64,000 nt of DNA from Stenotrophomonas sp. 57 (GTDB lineage Bacteria > Pseudomonadota > Gammaproteobacteria > Xanthomonadales > Xanthomonadaceae), in contig NZ_CP127407.1 in the NCBI RefSeq assembly GCF_030291075.1, positions 990,001 through 1,054,000 of the forward strand, given 5' to 3'. The translations under genes were made by a program, and so were the position numbers. Positions within the stretch are counted from its first letter, which is position 1, and each line of letters starts with the position of its first letter. The notes beneath the pieces are model-generated. The model saw only the letters and a list, made by a program, of their open reading frames with translations. It made no database searches and was not told the origin of the DNA. Of the stretch, positions 1-8,999 are shown in pieces.

Positions 1-24
1 TCGGCGGCCCGCGCAACAGGAAAC

Positions 25-1005
25 ATGATGAGCAAGCGGATCTATTCGAGGATCGCGGGCACCGGTAGCTATTTGCCGGAAAAAGTCCTGACCAACGCCG
101 ACCTGGAAAAAATGGTCGAAACCTCGGATGAGTGGATCCAGTCGCGCACCGGAATTCGTGAACGGCACATTGCAGCCGAAGGCGAAACCACCAGCGACCT
201 CGGCTACCAGGCCGCGCTGCGTGCACTTGAAGCGGCCGGTATCGACGCTTCCCAGCTCGACATGATCGTGGTCGGCACGACCACGCCTGACCTCATTTTC
301 CCCTCCACTGCGTGCCTGATCCAGGCCAAGCTCGGTGTTGCGGGGTGCCCTGCCTTTGACGTCAACGCCGCCTGCTCGGGCTTCGTGTTCGCGTTGGGCG
401 TGGCCGACAAGTTCATCCGTTCCGGCGACTGCAAGCACGTTCTGGTGATCGGCACCGAAACGCTGACCCGCATGGTCGACTGGAACGATCGCACCACCTG
501 CGTGCTGTTCGGCGATGGCGCCGGCGCCGTCGTGCTCAAGGCCGACGAAGAAACCGGCATCCTCAGCACCCACCTGCATGCCGACGGCAGCAAGAAGGAG
601 CTGCTGTGGAACCCGGTGGGCGTCTCGACCGGTTTCAAGGACGGTGCCAACGGTGGCGGCACCATCAACATGAAGGGCAACGACGTGTTCAAGTACGCCG
701 TCAAGGCGCTGGACTCGGTCGTGGACGAGACCCTGGCCGCCAACGGCCTGGACAAGTCCGACCTGGATTGGCTGATTCCGCACCAGGCCAACCTGCGCAT
801 CATCGAAGCCACCGCCAAGCGCCTGGAGATGTCGATGGACCAGGTGGTGGTGACTGTCGACAAGCATGGCAATACTTCGTCCGGCTCGGTGCCGCTGGCG
901 CTGGATGCCGCCGTGCGTTCGGGCCGCGTGGAGCGCGGCCAGTTGCTGCTGTTGGAAGCCTTCGGCGGCGGCTTCACGTGGGGTTCTGCCCTGCTGCGCT
1001 ATTGA
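25..1005 (+). CDS. fabH: Beta-ketoacyl-ACP synthase III
   Basis: KAS III starts fatty-acid elongation by condensing acetyl-CoA (or another acyl-CoA) with malonyl-ACP in the cytoplasm. The 326-residue length is normal for the family. The Cys-His-Asn triad is visible: C117 in NAACSGF, H253 in IPHQANLR and N283 in HGNTSSG. The start is one of two adjacent ATGs (25 or 28) behind an AGGAAA ribosome site at about 18-23. It opens the fab cluster here. The 24 bases before it are too short to show what lies upstream; plsX is the usual neighbour. Confidence 0.96.
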   Translation: MMSKRIYSRIAGTGSYLPEKVLTNADLEKMVETSDEWIQSRTGIRERHIAAEGETTSDLGYQAALRALEAAGIDASQLDMIVVGTTTPDLIFPSTACLIQAKLGVAGCPAFDVNAACSGFVFALGVADKFIRSGDCKHVLVIGTETLTRMVDWNDRTTCVLFGDGAGAVVLKADEETGILSTHLHADGSKKELLWNPVGVSTGFKDGANGGGTINMKGNDVFKYAVKALDSVVDETLAANGLDKSDLDWLIPHQANLRIIEATAKRLEMSMDQVVVTVDKHGNTSSGSVPLALDAAVRSGRVERGQLLLLEAFGGGFTWGSALLRY

Positions 1006-1036
1006 TAGCGCAAGTTACGACAATGTGAAGCTTGTC

Positions 1037-1061
1037 GTTACGGCCCCTCTGGGGCCGTAAC
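1037..1061. terminator. Perfect 11-bp stem-loop between fabH and the kinase-like gene
   Basis: An 11-bp perfect inverted repeat (1037-1047 and 1051-1061, core ACGGCCCC/GGGGCCGT) closes a 3-nt loop. No run of T follows on the plus strand, and the ribosome site of the next gene begins 10 nt later. It could be a partial terminator, an attenuator or an mRNA-processing hairpin in the fab transcript. The structure is certain; the role is not. Confidence 0.5.
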
Positions 1062-1082
1062 GCGTTTATAGGAGTACCCGTC

Positions 1083-1865
1083 ATGGTTGAGCCCATCGTC
1101 ATCGAAGGGCAGCGCGCCTGGCTGAAGCAGTACGGCAAGGGAAGCCGCGCATTGGCCCTGGGCCTGCTCAATTTTGTTGCCCGCCGATTCCATCTCGACG
1201 CCCTGCGTCCGCCACCGCACCGTGGCGGTGACGCCGCCCGCGAAACCGAAGCCCGTCGCCTGGGAGAACTGCAGGCGCAGGGCGTGAACGTGCCCGACGT
1301 GCTCGGCAGCGGCCATGCTGCGCTGGTGATCGGCGACAACGGCAGCTCATTCAATACCTGCCTGCGTGAGGCGGATGATGCCGGCCGCGATCGGCTGGTG
1401 ATGGCCGCGATGCAGGCCATCGCCGAAGCGCACGCTCATGGGGCCTATTTCGGCCAGCCGTTGCCGCGCAACCTCACCTGGGACGGGCAGAAGGTGGGCT
1501 TCATCGATTTCGAGGAAGATCCGCTGGAAGTGATGGATCTGTCCGAAGCGCAGGCCCGCGACTGGCTGATGTTCGGCTACGGCGTGGCCAAGTACTACGC
1601 CGACCGCCCCGAGCAGCTTCAGGCGATGATGGCCGAGGCGATGGGCGACGCCCAGGCGCCGGTGCGCGAGCACGTGCATGCGGTGAGCGGCCGCCTGCGC
1701 AGTCTCGCTCGGGTGTGCATGAAGCTGGGCCGTTCAGCGCGCGCGCTGGCGCATTCGATCTTCATCACCCATGGCGCCAGCACCGCGGGTGTACTGATGC
1801 TGGTGGGCCTGTGCGTGGACTTCCTCGCCGACGGCGATCTGGACGTCCTGCAGCTGTTCTGCTGA
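1083..1865 (+). CDS. BUD32/WaaP-like protein-kinase-fold protein
   Basis: A 260-residue protein with a degenerate kinase fold. A catalytic-loop-like HGAYFGQPLPRNLTW and a metal-site-like GFIDFEEDP fit the lipopolysaccharide-kinase/BUD32 superfamily. The N-terminal lobe is short, and a hydrophobic segment (GVLMLVGLCVDFL) lies near the C-terminus, so membrane association is possible. ATG 1083 is chosen because GGAG sits 8 nt upstream at 1071-1074. An earlier in-frame start at 1032 would run through the stem-loop. It lies between fabH and fabD, so it is probably co-transcribed with fatty-acid genes. Its substrate is unknown; phosphorylation of a lipid or sugar-lipid is an inference. Confidence 0.7.
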   Translation: MVEPIVIEGQRAWLKQYGKGSRALALGLLNFVARRFHLDALRPPPHRGGDAARETEARRLGELQAQGVNVPDVLGSGHAALVIGDNGSSFNTCLREADDAGRDRLVMAAMQAIAEAHAHGAYFGQPLPRNLTWDGQKVGFIDFEEDPLEVMDLSEAQARDWLMFGYGVAKYYADRPEQLQAMMAEAMGDAQAPVREHVHAVSGRLRSLARVCMKLGRSARALAHSIFITHGASTAGVLMLVGLCVDFLADGDLDVLQLFC

Positions 1866-1874
1866 TGGCTGATA

Positions 1875-1913
1875 GGGTCGGAGCCCTTTTCCTGCGGAAA
1901 AGGGATCTGACCC
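1875..1913. repeat. Dispersed palindrome, gggtcagatccctttt class, copy 1
   Basis: Arms 1875-1890 and 1898-1913 (14 of 16 positions complementary) enclose a CCTGCGG loop. The same design recurs at 42004-42044 and 44563-44601, with a degenerate relative at 40488-40520. It lies just after the stop of the kinase-like gene. The A/T-rich stem top (CCCTTTT/AAAAGGG) could let it act as a weak bidirectional terminator. Confidence 0.7.
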
Positions 1914-2024
1914 CGTCGCGCTTGCCCGGCCGCGCTCCATACGCCTGCATACGCGCACGTACAGACGACACGGCGGATTCGCCCTTATCATGGCCCGCTT
2001 CGATTGCAACAAGCGGATGACCGC

Positions 2025-2969
2025 GTGACCGTATCCACCCTCGCTTTTGTCTTCCCCGGCCAGGGCTCGCAGTCTGTGGGCATGGTGGCCGAGCTGGCCG
2101 AACTGCACCCGCAGGTGCGTGAAGCCTTCACCGAGGCATCCGATGGTGCCGGCGTCGACCTGTGGGCGCTGTCCCAGGGTGGCCCGGAGGAAATGCTCAA
2201 CCGTACCGAATACACCCAGCCGGCCCTGCTGGCCGCCAGCATCGGCGTGTGGCGCGCCTGGAACGCCGTGGGCGGTCCGCGCCCGTCGGTGCTGGCCGGT
2301 CACAGCCTGGGCGAGTACACCGCCCTGGTCGCCGCTGGCGCGCTGAGCCTGCATGACGGCGCGCACCTGGTGCGCCTGCGCGGCCAGCTGATGCAGGAAG
2401 CCGCACCGGCCGGTGTCGGCGCCATGGCTGCCGTGCTCGGCGCCGAAGACCAGCTGGTGCTGGACGTCTGCGCTGAAGCGGCAGGCAGTCAGGTGGTGGT
2501 GCCGGCCAACTTCAATTCGCCGGGCCAGATCGTGATCGGCGGCGACGCCGACGCGGTCGACCGTGCGCTGGCGCTGCTGGCCGAGAAGGGCGTGCGCAAG
2601 GCGGTCAAGCTGGCCGTGAGCGTGCCCTCGCACACCCCGCTGATGCGCGAAGCTGCCAACCGCCTGGCCGAAGTAATGGCTGGCCTGTCCTGGCGGGCGC
2701 CGCAGCTGCCGGTGGTGCAGAACGTCGATGCCCAGGTGCATGACGGTATCGACGCCATCCGTACCGCGCTGGTGCAGCAGCTGTACCAGCCGGTGCAGTG
2801 GACCGGGTGCGTGCAGGCGCTGGCCGGCCGTGGCATCACCCAGATCGCCGAGTGTGGCCCGGGCAAGGTGCTGACCGGCCTGGTCAAGCGTATCGACAAG
2901 GCCATCGACGGCCGTTCGCTGGCCACCCCGGGCGATTTCGAAACCGCCCGCGAGGCATGGTCGGCCTGA
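2025..2969 (+). CDS. fabD: Malonyl-CoA:ACP transacylase
   Basis: Moves malonyl from CoA to the ACP phosphopantetheine arm, supplying every elongation cycle. At 314 residues from GTG 2025 it has normal length. The N-terminal FVFPGQGSQSVGM, the nucleophile S94 in GHSLGE and the catalytic H203 in SVPSHTPLM are all present. An in-frame TTG at 2004 would add seven residues with no family support, so GTG 2025 is preferred. fabG follows 82 nt later. Confidence 0.95.
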   Translation: MTVSTLAFVFPGQGSQSVGMVAELAELHPQVREAFTEASDGAGVDLWALSQGGPEEMLNRTEYTQPALLAASIGVWRAWNAVGGPRPSVLAGHSLGEYTALVAAGALSLHDGAHLVRLRGQLMQEAAPAGVGAMAAVLGAEDQLVLDVCAEAAGSQVVVPANFNSPGQIVIGGDADAVDRALALLAEKGVRKAVKLAVSVPSHTPLMREAANRLAEVMAGLSWRAPQLPVVQNVDAQVHDGIDAIRTALVQQLYQPVQWTGCVQALAGRGITQIAECGPGKVLTGLVKRIDKAIDGRSLATPGDFETAREAWSA

Positions 2970-3051
2970 TCCCCCTTGTTCCTGCCGATCGTACCGGTGG
3001 CCGCTGCACGCGGCGCGGGTGCGGCGGCCGCCCCAGCCTGAGGAAAACATC

Positions 3052-3795
3052 ATGAGCAAGCCCCTGCAGGGTGAAATCGCACTGGTCACCGGTGCCAGCC
3101 GTGGCATTGGTGCCGCCATCGCCGATCTGCTGGCCGCCCAGGGCGCCACCGTCATCGGCACCGCCACCACCGAATCCGGTTCCGCCGCCATCGGCGAGCG
3201 CCTGGCTGTCCACGGCGGCCACGGCCGCGCGCTGAACGTCACCGACGCTGCCGCGCTGGACAGCGTGCTGGACGGGGTCGCCAAGGAGTTCGGCCCGATC
3301 TCGATCCTGGTCAACAATGCCGGCATCACCCGCGACAACCTGCTGATGCGCATGAAGGACGAGGACTGGGCGTCGATCATCGACACCAACCTGACCAGCG
3401 TGTTCCGCACCAGCAAGGCGGTCATGCGCGGCATGATGAAGGCGCGCAAGGGCCGCATCATCAACATCGCCTCGGTGGTGGGCGTCACCGGCAATGCCGG
3501 CCAGGCCAACTACGCGGCCGCCAAGGCCGGCATCATCGGCTTCAGCAAGTCGCTGGCCAAGGAAATCGGTTCGCGCGGTGTCACCGTCAATGTGGTCGCG
3601 CCCGGCTTCATCGATACCGACATGACCAAGGCGTTGCCGGAAGAAGCGCGCACCGCGCTGATCAACGACATCGCCCTCGAACGCCTGGGTTCGCCGGAGG
3701 ACATCGCCCATGCGGTGGCCTTCCTGGCCAGCCCGGCTGCCGGTTACATCACCGGCGAAACCCTCCATGTGAACGGCGGCATGTACATGCCGTAA
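3052..3795 (+). CDS. fabG: 3-oxoacyl-ACP reductase
   Basis: NADPH-dependent reduction of beta-ketoacyl-ACP, the first reductive step of elongation. It is a 247-residue classical SDR with a TGASRGIG nucleotide motif (13-20), an NNAG motif, and the S141-Y154-K158 triad (NIASVVG, YAAAK). ATG 3052 is chosen because GAGGA lies at 3040-3044; upstream in-frame codons do not look like protein. The C-terminal GGMYMP is typical of FabG. Confidence 0.96.
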   Translation: MSKPLQGEIALVTGASRGIGAAIADLLAAQGATVIGTATTESGSAAIGERLAVHGGHGRALNVTDAAALDSVLDGVAKEFGPISILVNNAGITRDNLLMRMKDEDWASIIDTNLTSVFRTSKAVMRGMMKARKGRIINIASVVGVTGNAGQANYAAAKAGIIGFSKSLAKEIGSRGVTVNVVAPGFIDTDMTKALPEEARTALINDIALERLGSPEDIAHAVAFLASPAAGYITGETLHVNGGMYMP

Positions 3796-3947
3796 GCAAG
3801 GGGCGCAGGGATTGCGCCGCAAGTGGTTGATCTGCTGAGGTTTTTGCTGCGATGCAAGGCCGCGCCGGTTTCCACTACACTATCCCACGGCCATCGCCTT
3901 TGATGGCGACCACTTTTGAACCACAACTCCATCTGGAGCGAGATCCC

Positions 3948-4187
3948 ATGAGCACCATCGAAGAACGCGTCAAGAAAATCGTCGTCGAACAGCTTGGCGT
4001 CAAGGAAGAAGAAGTCACCAACAGCGCATCGTTCGTCGATGACCTGGGCGCTGACTCGCTGGACACCGTCGAGCTGGTGATGGCCCTGGAAGAAGAATTC
4101 GAGTGCGAGATCCCGGACGAAGAAGCCGAGAAGATCAGCACCGTGCAGGCCGCCATCGACTACGTCAAGGCCCACGTCAAGGCCTGA
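3948..4187 (+). CDS. acpP: Acyl carrier protein
   Basis: A 79-residue, strongly acidic ACP. S37 in [12 protein letters not shown] is the 4'-phosphopantetheine attachment site. ATG 3948 follows a GGAG site at about 3935. The 152-nt gap after fabG is longer than others in the cluster, and acpP often has its own promoter, but I cannot point to a convincing one here. It carries the growing acyl chain for all the Fab enzymes encoded around it. Confidence 0.97.
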   Translation: MSTIEERVKKIVVEQLGVKEEEVTNSASFVDDLGADSLDTVELVMALEEEFECEIPDEEAEKISTVQAAIDYVKAHVKA

Positions 4188-4240
4188 TGTCAGACGGCAG
4201 TGCGCGTGCGAACTCATCCTCGCCGCGCACCGCACCCCAT

Positions 4241-4260
4241 GGGGCCGCAGTTGCGGCCCC
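4241..4260. terminator. GC stem-loop between acpP and fabF
   Basis: GGGGCCGC (4241-4248) pairs perfectly with GCGGCCCC (4253-4260) around AGTT. It is followed by GTGTGTTTGG, a poor T-tract. It probably reduces read-through from the highly expressed acpP into fabF, or protects the acpP mRNA 3' end. The structure is clear and the role inferred. Confidence 0.5.
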
Positions 4261-4330
4261 GTGTGTTTGGGCATCACATCGAAGCAAACCGAGTTACCCG
4301 TAGAAACCATCCGGGTCAGGAGAAACAGCA

Positions 4331-5593
4331 ATGAAACGTCGCGTCGTCGTAACCGGCCTGGGTATCGTCTCGCCGTTGGGCAATGATCTGGCCAGCAGCT
4401 GGGAAGGCATCACCCACGGCCGTTCGGGCATCGGTCCGCTGACCAACGTTGCTGATGCCTACGTGGATCGGTTCACCACCAAGATTGCAGGTGAGGTCAA
4501 GGGATTCGACATCACCGCCGACAACGAACTGTTCGGCAAGTATCGGGTCAGCGGCAAGGATGCCAAGAAGATGGACCCGTTCATCCATTACGGCCTCGGT
4601 GCCTCGTTCATGGCCCTGCACGACTCGGGCCTGGAGATCACCGACGCCAATGCCGAGCGCATCGGTGCCATCGTCGGCGCCGGCATCGGCGGCCTGCTCG
4701 GCATCGAAGAGCAGACCATCGAGTTCCACGAGGGCAAGAAGATCTCGCCCTTCTACGTGCCCAAGACCATCATCAACATGCTGCCGGGCCAGCTGAGCAT
4801 CATCACCGGCCTGAAGGGCCCGTCGTTCTCGGCGGTGTCGGCGTGCGCGACCTCGAACCACTCGATCGGCACCGCAATGCGCATGATCCAGTACGGCGAT
4901 GCCGACGTGATGGTGGTTGGTGGTGCAGAGCGTGGCTCGTCGCCGACCGCGCTGGGCGGCTTCTGCGCGATGAAGGCCATGAGCACCCGCAACGACGCCC
5001 CGGAACAGGCCTCGCGCCCGTGGGACAAGGACCGTGACGGCTTCGTGCTGGGCGACGGCGCCGGCATCCTGATCCTGGAGGAGTACGAGCACGCCAAGGC
5101 ACGCGGCGCGAAGATCTACTGCGAACTGGCGGGCTTCGGTGCCAGCTCCGACGCGTACCACATGACCGCCCCGAGCGAGAACGGCGAAGGTGCCGCGCGC
5201 TGCATGGTCATGGCCATGAAGGATGCCGGCGTGACCCCCGAACAGGTGGGTTACCTCAACGCGCACGGCACCTCCACGCCGCTGGGCGACCTGGGCGAGA
5301 CCATGGCGATGAAGACCGCCTTCGGCGACCACGCCTACAGGATGATGGTCAGCTCCACGAAGTCGATGACCGGCCACCTGCTGGGTGCCGCGGGCGGCGT
5401 GGAAGCGATCTTCTCGGTGATGGCGCTGCAGGACAACATCATTCCGCCGACCATCAACCTGGAACAGCCGGGCGAAGGCTGCGACCTGGACTACGTGCCC
5501 AACGAAGCACGCCAAGCCAAGGTGGACGTGGTGATGTCCAATGGCTTCGGCTTCGGCGGCACCAACGGCACGCTGATCTTCAAGCGCGTCTGA
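4331..5593 (+). CDS. fabF: Beta-ketoacyl-ACP synthase II
   Basis: Condensing enzyme for chain elongation. The 420-residue length is normal. The thiolase-fold Cys-His-His set is visible: C172 in [10 protein letters not shown]312 in [11 protein letters not shown], and K344/H349 in [11 protein letters not shown]. The start has a GGAG site 10 nt upstream. It is the last clear member of the fab cluster. After it come a repeat and then pabB, at the position occupied by pabC in enteric bacteria. Confidence 0.96.
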   Translation: MKRRVVVTGLGIVSPLGNDLASSWEGITHGRSGIGPLTNVADAYVDRFTTKIAGEVKGFDITADNELFGKYRVSGKDAKKMDPFIHYGLGASFMALHDSGLEITDANAERIGAIVGAGIGGLLGIEEQTIEFHEGKKISPFYVPKTIINMLPGQLSIITGLKGPSFSAVSACATSNHSIGTAMRMIQYGDADVMVVGGAERGSSPTALGGFCAMKAMSTRNDAPEQASRPWDKDRDGFVLGDGAGILILEEYEHAKARGAKIYCELAGFGASSDAYHMTAPSENGEGAARCMVMAMKDAGVTPEQVGYLNAHGTSTPLGDLGETMAMKTAFGDHAYRMMVSSTKSMTGHLLGAAGGVEAIFSVMALQDNIIPPTINLEQPGEGCDLDYVPNEARQAKVDVVMSNGFGFGGTNGTLIFKRV

Positions 5594-5608
5594 CCGGTGC
5601 GGTAGGTT

Positions 5609-5693
5609 GTAGAGTCGACTGTTAGTCGACTGCTCTTCGCGGGAAGCCAAATTCCCGCGCTGCGCGCGATAGTCGACTAACAGTCGACTCTAC
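5609..5693. repeat. SMAG-type inverted repeat, gtagagtcgact class, copy 1
   Basis: Perfect 23-bp arms at 5609-5631 and 5671-5693 start with GTAGAGTCGACT. Between them is an inner 8-bp hairpin (CGCGGGAA 5638-5645 with TTCCCGCG 5652-5659). The GTAG head is the hallmark of SMAG elements in S. maltophilia. Two further copies in tandem lie at 32325-32546. It fills most of the 191-nt fabF-pabB gap and may terminate or stabilise the fabF transcript. Confidence 0.85.
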
Positions 5694-5784
5694 CGTTCGG
5701 CGTCCGCAGAATCGGATCAACGCCGTGCACCACGGAGCCGCCGCAAGGCGGCTTCCGTGCATCTGAACCCCTGAACTGGCCACC

Positions 5785-7149
5785 ATGACCCACGCACCGC
5801 TGATCCACCCGCTGCCGCACCCGATCGACCTGCTGGCGCTGCAGCAGCACGATCCGGCGCGCTTCCCGCTGCTGATGGAATCCACCGCCTCGGGCACTGC
5901 CCAGGGCCGCTGGAGCCTGCTGCTGGCCGCACAGGGCGAGGGCCTGCGGCTGGACGCCGACGGCCAGGTGCGCGACCTGCATGGCACCGTGCAGCCTGGC
6001 AGCTTCCTGCAGGCGCTGGATCGCGCCTGGCAGGCCGAGCGCCTGTCGCACGACGGCAGCCACAGCCTGCCGTTCCGCGGCGGCTGGGCGCTGATGCTGG
6101 ACTATGAAGTGGCCAGCCAGATCGAGCCGGTGCTGCCGGCGCGTGCGCGCGATGACGGCCGCCCGACCGCGCTGGCGCTGCGCTGCCCGGCTGCAGTGCT
6201 GCACGACCACCAGAACGACGCCAGCTTCGTCATCGCCGAAGCCGGTGAGCAGGTATTGCTGGATGCGCTGGTGGCACTGGCCTCGGCGGCGTTGCCCGAA
6301 GCAGGGCAGGGCTGGCAGCCGCCGCAGTCGGTGGGCGAGGACGCGCCGCAGCGCTTCACCGACGGCGTGCGCCGGGTGATCGAGTACCTGCGCGCCGGCG
6401 ACGTGTTCCAGGTGAACCTGTCGCGGCGCTGGAGCGCGCAGTTCGCCGCGCCGGTCAGCCCGCAGGCGCTGTATGCACAGCTGCGCCGCGCCAACCCGGC
6501 GCCGTTCGCCGGCCTGTTCAGCGCGCACGGCCGTCATGTGGTCAGCTCCTCGCCGGAGCGGCTGGTGTCGGTGCATGCCGGTCATGCGCAGACCCGTCCG
6601 ATCGCAGGTACGCGGCCACGCTTCGAGGGTGACGATGATGCCGCGCGCATCCAGGAACTGGTCGGCCATCCCAAGGAGCGTGCCGAGCACGTGATGCTGA
6701 TCGATCTGGAGCGCAACGACCTGGGCCGCATCTGCCTGCCCGGTACCGTGGTGGTGGATGAACTGATGACCGTGGAGAGCTACGCGCACGTGCACCACAT
6801 CGTCAGCAACGTCAGCGGCCACCTGCGCCCGGAGGTCACGCCCGGCGAGGTGATCGCCGCCACCTTCCCGGGCGGCACCATCACCGGCTGCCCCAAGGTG
6901 CGCTGCATGCAGATCATCAGCGAACTGGAGCAGGTGCCGCGCGGTGCCTATACCGGCGCGTTCGGCTGGCTGAACCGCGATGGCGACCTGGACCTGAACA
7001 TCCTGATCCGCACCGCCGAAGTGGATGGCCACGAGGTGAGCTTCCGTACCGGCGCCGGCATCGTGGTGGATTCGGACCCCGACAAGGAACTGGACGAGAC
7101 CCGCGCCAAGGCGCGCGGCCTGCTGCGGGCGCTGGGCGAGCAGGGCTGA
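5785..7149 (+). CDS. pabB: Aminodeoxychorismate synthase component I
   Basis: A chorismate-binding enzyme of the TrpE/PabB family, 454 residues. It should turn chorismate plus ammonia (from the PabA glutaminase) into 4-amino-4-deoxychorismate for folate. Family motifs seen are DLERNDLGR, the HIVSNVSG segment, FPGGTITGCPK and RTGAGIVVDSDP. The motif usually read as PIKGT in PabB is PIAGT here (272-276), as in TrpE. Context (fabF, then mltG-tmk-holB) favours PabB over TrpE. No lyase gene (pabC) adjoins it. Confidence 0.82.
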   Translation: MTHAPLIHPLPHPIDLLALQQHDPARFPLLMESTASGTAQGRWSLLLAAQGEGLRLDADGQVRDLHGTVQPGSFLQALDRAWQAERLSHDGSHSLPFRGGWALMLDYEVASQIEPVLPARARDDGRPTALALRCPAAVLHDHQNDASFVIAEAGEQVLLDALVALASAALPEAGQGWQPPQSVGEDAPQRFTDGVRRVIEYLRAGDVFQVNLSRRWSAQFAAPVSPQALYAQLRRANPAPFAGLFSAHGRHVVSSSPERLVSVHAGHAQTRPIAGTRPRFEGDDDAARIQELVGHPKERAEHVMLIDLERNDLGRICLPGTVVVDELMTVESYAHVHHIVSNVSGHLRPEVTPGEVIAATFPGGTITGCPKVRCMQIISELEQVPRGAYTGAFGWLNRDGDLDLNILIRTAEVDGHEVSFRTGAGIVVDSDPDKELDETRAKARGLLRALGEQG

Positions 7150-7172
7150 GCTGCCGGCCGGTCAAGGCCTCT

Positions 7173-7198
7173 GGTGGGTGCCGACCGTTGGTCGGCAC
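7173..7198. repeat. GTGGGTGCC-type REP
   Basis: The GTGGGT head is followed by a perfect 9-bp stem (GTGCCGACC 7178-7186, GTT loop, GGTCGGCAC 7190-7198). The same unit with changed stem bases recurs at 28399, 33672, 38658 and 39234, among others. The last two flank the RAYT gene that probably mobilised the family. Confidence 0.8.
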
Positions 7199-7275
7199 GG
7201 AGACGCCACCCCGGTCATGACCCCACACCAGCGGCACGGTATCCTGCACGACGGAATCGAGTTCAGAGGTAGTCC

Positions 7276-8337
7276 ATGGCGGGAGCCAAGCGCGGGTGTC
7301 TGTTCGTGGTAACGCTGGTGGTGGTGCTGGCCGCCGTCGTGGCCGGCGTGGGCGCGTGGTTCTTCTATCAGCAGACCCGCTTCGCCGATGCCCCGATCAC
7401 CCCCACCGCCGAAAGCGTGGTCATCGCCAGCGGCGACGGCATGAACAGCGTGCTGCGCAAGCTGCGCGACGCAGGCGTGGACGAGGGCCAGGACACCCAG
7501 TGGCAGCTGCTGGCGCGCCAGCTCGATGCCGCCGGCAAGCTGAAGGTGGGCGAGTACGCGCTCAGTGGCGAACTGACCCCGCGCGAGCTGCTGCTGCGCA
7601 TGCGTGCCGGCAAGGTGCTGCAGCACCGCGTCACCATCGTCGAGGGGTGGAACATCCGCCAGCTGCGTGCCGCGCTCAAGCGCGCCGAGCCGCTGCTGCA
7701 CACCACCGACAATCTGGATGACGCCGCGCTGATGCAGCGACTCGGCTTCGGTGGCCAGCATCCGGAAGGCCGCTTCCTGCCGGAGACCTACGTCTACCAG
7801 CGCGGCGACAGCGACCTGGACGTGCTCAAGCGTGCCCATGCCGCGATGGAGAAGGCGCTGGACGAGGCCTGGGAAAGCCGTGCGCCAGACCTGCCGATCA
7901 ACACGCCCTACGAACTGTTGACGATGGCCTCGATCATCGAGAAGGAAACCGCGCTGGCCAGCGAGCGCCCGCAGATTGCCGGCGTGTTCATGCGCCGCCT
8001 GAAGATCGGCATGCGCCTGCAGACCGATCCGACCGTGATCTACGGTATCGGTGCGGCCTACGACGGCAACATCCGCCGCCGCGACCTGACCACCGATACG
8101 CCCTACAACACCTATACCCGTGCCGGCCTGACCCCGACGCCGATCGCCATGCCCAGCCGCGATGCGCTGATGGCTGCGGCACAGCCGGCCGCCGGCGATG
8201 CGCTGTACTTCGTCGCCGTCGGCGATGGCAGTGGAGCGCACGTGTTCTCGCCCAGCCTGGACCAGCACAACGCCGCAGTGGCCCGCTACCTGCAGCAGCT
8301 GCGCCAGCAACGTACCCAGGAGACCCCGGCGCAATGA
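7276..8337 (+). CDS. mltG: Endolytic murein transglycosylase
   Basis: An inner-membrane lytic transglycosylase (YceG) that cleaves nascent glycan strands. It has 353 residues. One N-terminal membrane segment (about 9-31) is followed by a periplasmic LysM-like part and the YceG domain. The catalytic glutamate is E222 in ASIIEKET, and the downstream QTDPTVIYG is conserved. Its stop overlaps the tmk start by 4 nt (ATGA), so translation is likely coupled. The order mltG-tmk-holB matches other gammaproteobacteria. Confidence 0.93.
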   Translation: MAGAKRGCLFVVTLVVVLAAVVAGVGAWFFYQQTRFADAPITPTAESVVIASGDGMNSVLRKLRDAGVDEGQDTQWQLLARQLDAAGKLKVGEYALSGELTPRELLLRMRAGKVLQHRVTIVEGWNIRQLRAALKRAEPLLHTTDNLDDAALMQRLGFGGQHPEGRFLPETYVYQRGDSDLDVLKRAHAAMEKALDEAWESRAPDLPINTPYELLTMASIIEKETALASERPQIAGVFMRRLKIGMRLQTDPTVIYGIGAAYDGNIRRRDLTTDTPYNTYTRAGLTPTPIAMPSRDALMAAAQPAAGDALYFVAVGDGSGAHVFSPSLDQHNAAVARYLQQLRQQRTQETPAQ

Positions 8338-8999
8338 GTTCCGCGCTGCTTCGCCACCCGCGTTTCGTCAGCCTGGAAGGCGGCGAGGGCGCGGGCAAGA
8401 CCACCGCCATCAATGCCATCCGTGACTGCCTGCGCAGCCACGGCCACGAGGTGGTGCTGACCCGCGAACCGGGCGGTACACCGCTGGCCGAGCGCATCCG
8501 CGGCCTGGTACTGAAGCCCGATGCCGAGATCGCCGCCGAACCGCTCAGTGCCGAAGCCGAACTGCTGCTGGTGTTCGCCGCGCGGGCGCAGCATGTGCGC
8601 CAGGTGATCCAGCCGGCGCTGCAGCGCGGTGCCTATGTGCTGAGTGATCGTTTCACCGATTCCAGCTATGCCTACCAGGGCGGTGGTCGCGGGCTCGATC
8701 CGCAGTGGATTGCCGATCTGGAGCGCCGCGCGGTGGGCCTGCTTCCCGGCCTGACGCTGTTGCTGGACGTGGATGTGGCAGTGGGCCGCGCGCGCGCCAA
8801 CGGCCGCGACCTGTGGCCGGATCGCATCGAGAGTGAGCAGGACGATTTCTTCCAGCGCGTGCGCGAAGTGTTCCGCGGCCGTGCGCAGCAGGACCCGAAG
8901 CGCTTCGCGTTGATTGATGCGGGCCAGGAGCAGGCGCGCGTGGCCGCCGATGTGGTCGCGCGTGTCGAGCGCTGGCTGCGGGACGGGGAGGGCGCATGA
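8334..8999 (+). CDS. tmk: Thymidylate kinase
   Basis: Phosphorylates dTMP to dTDP using ATP. It has 221 residues, with a P-loop EGGEGAGKTT (about 15-24), the DR motif in SDRFTDSSYAYQGGGRG and a LID-like RANGRDLWPDR segment. It overlaps mltG and holB by 4 nt on each side, giving a tightly coupled operon. Confidence 0.94.
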   Translation: MSSALLRHPRFVSLEGGEGAGKTTAINAIRDCLRSHGHEVVLTREPGGTPLAERIRGLVLKPDAEIAAEPLSAEAELLLVFAARAQHVRQVIQPALQRGAYVLSDRFTDSSYAYQGGGRGLDPQWIADLERRAVGLLPGLTLLLDVDVAVGRARANGRDLWPDRIESEQDDFFQRVREVFRGRAQQDPKRFALIDAGQEQARVAADVVARVERWLRDGEGA

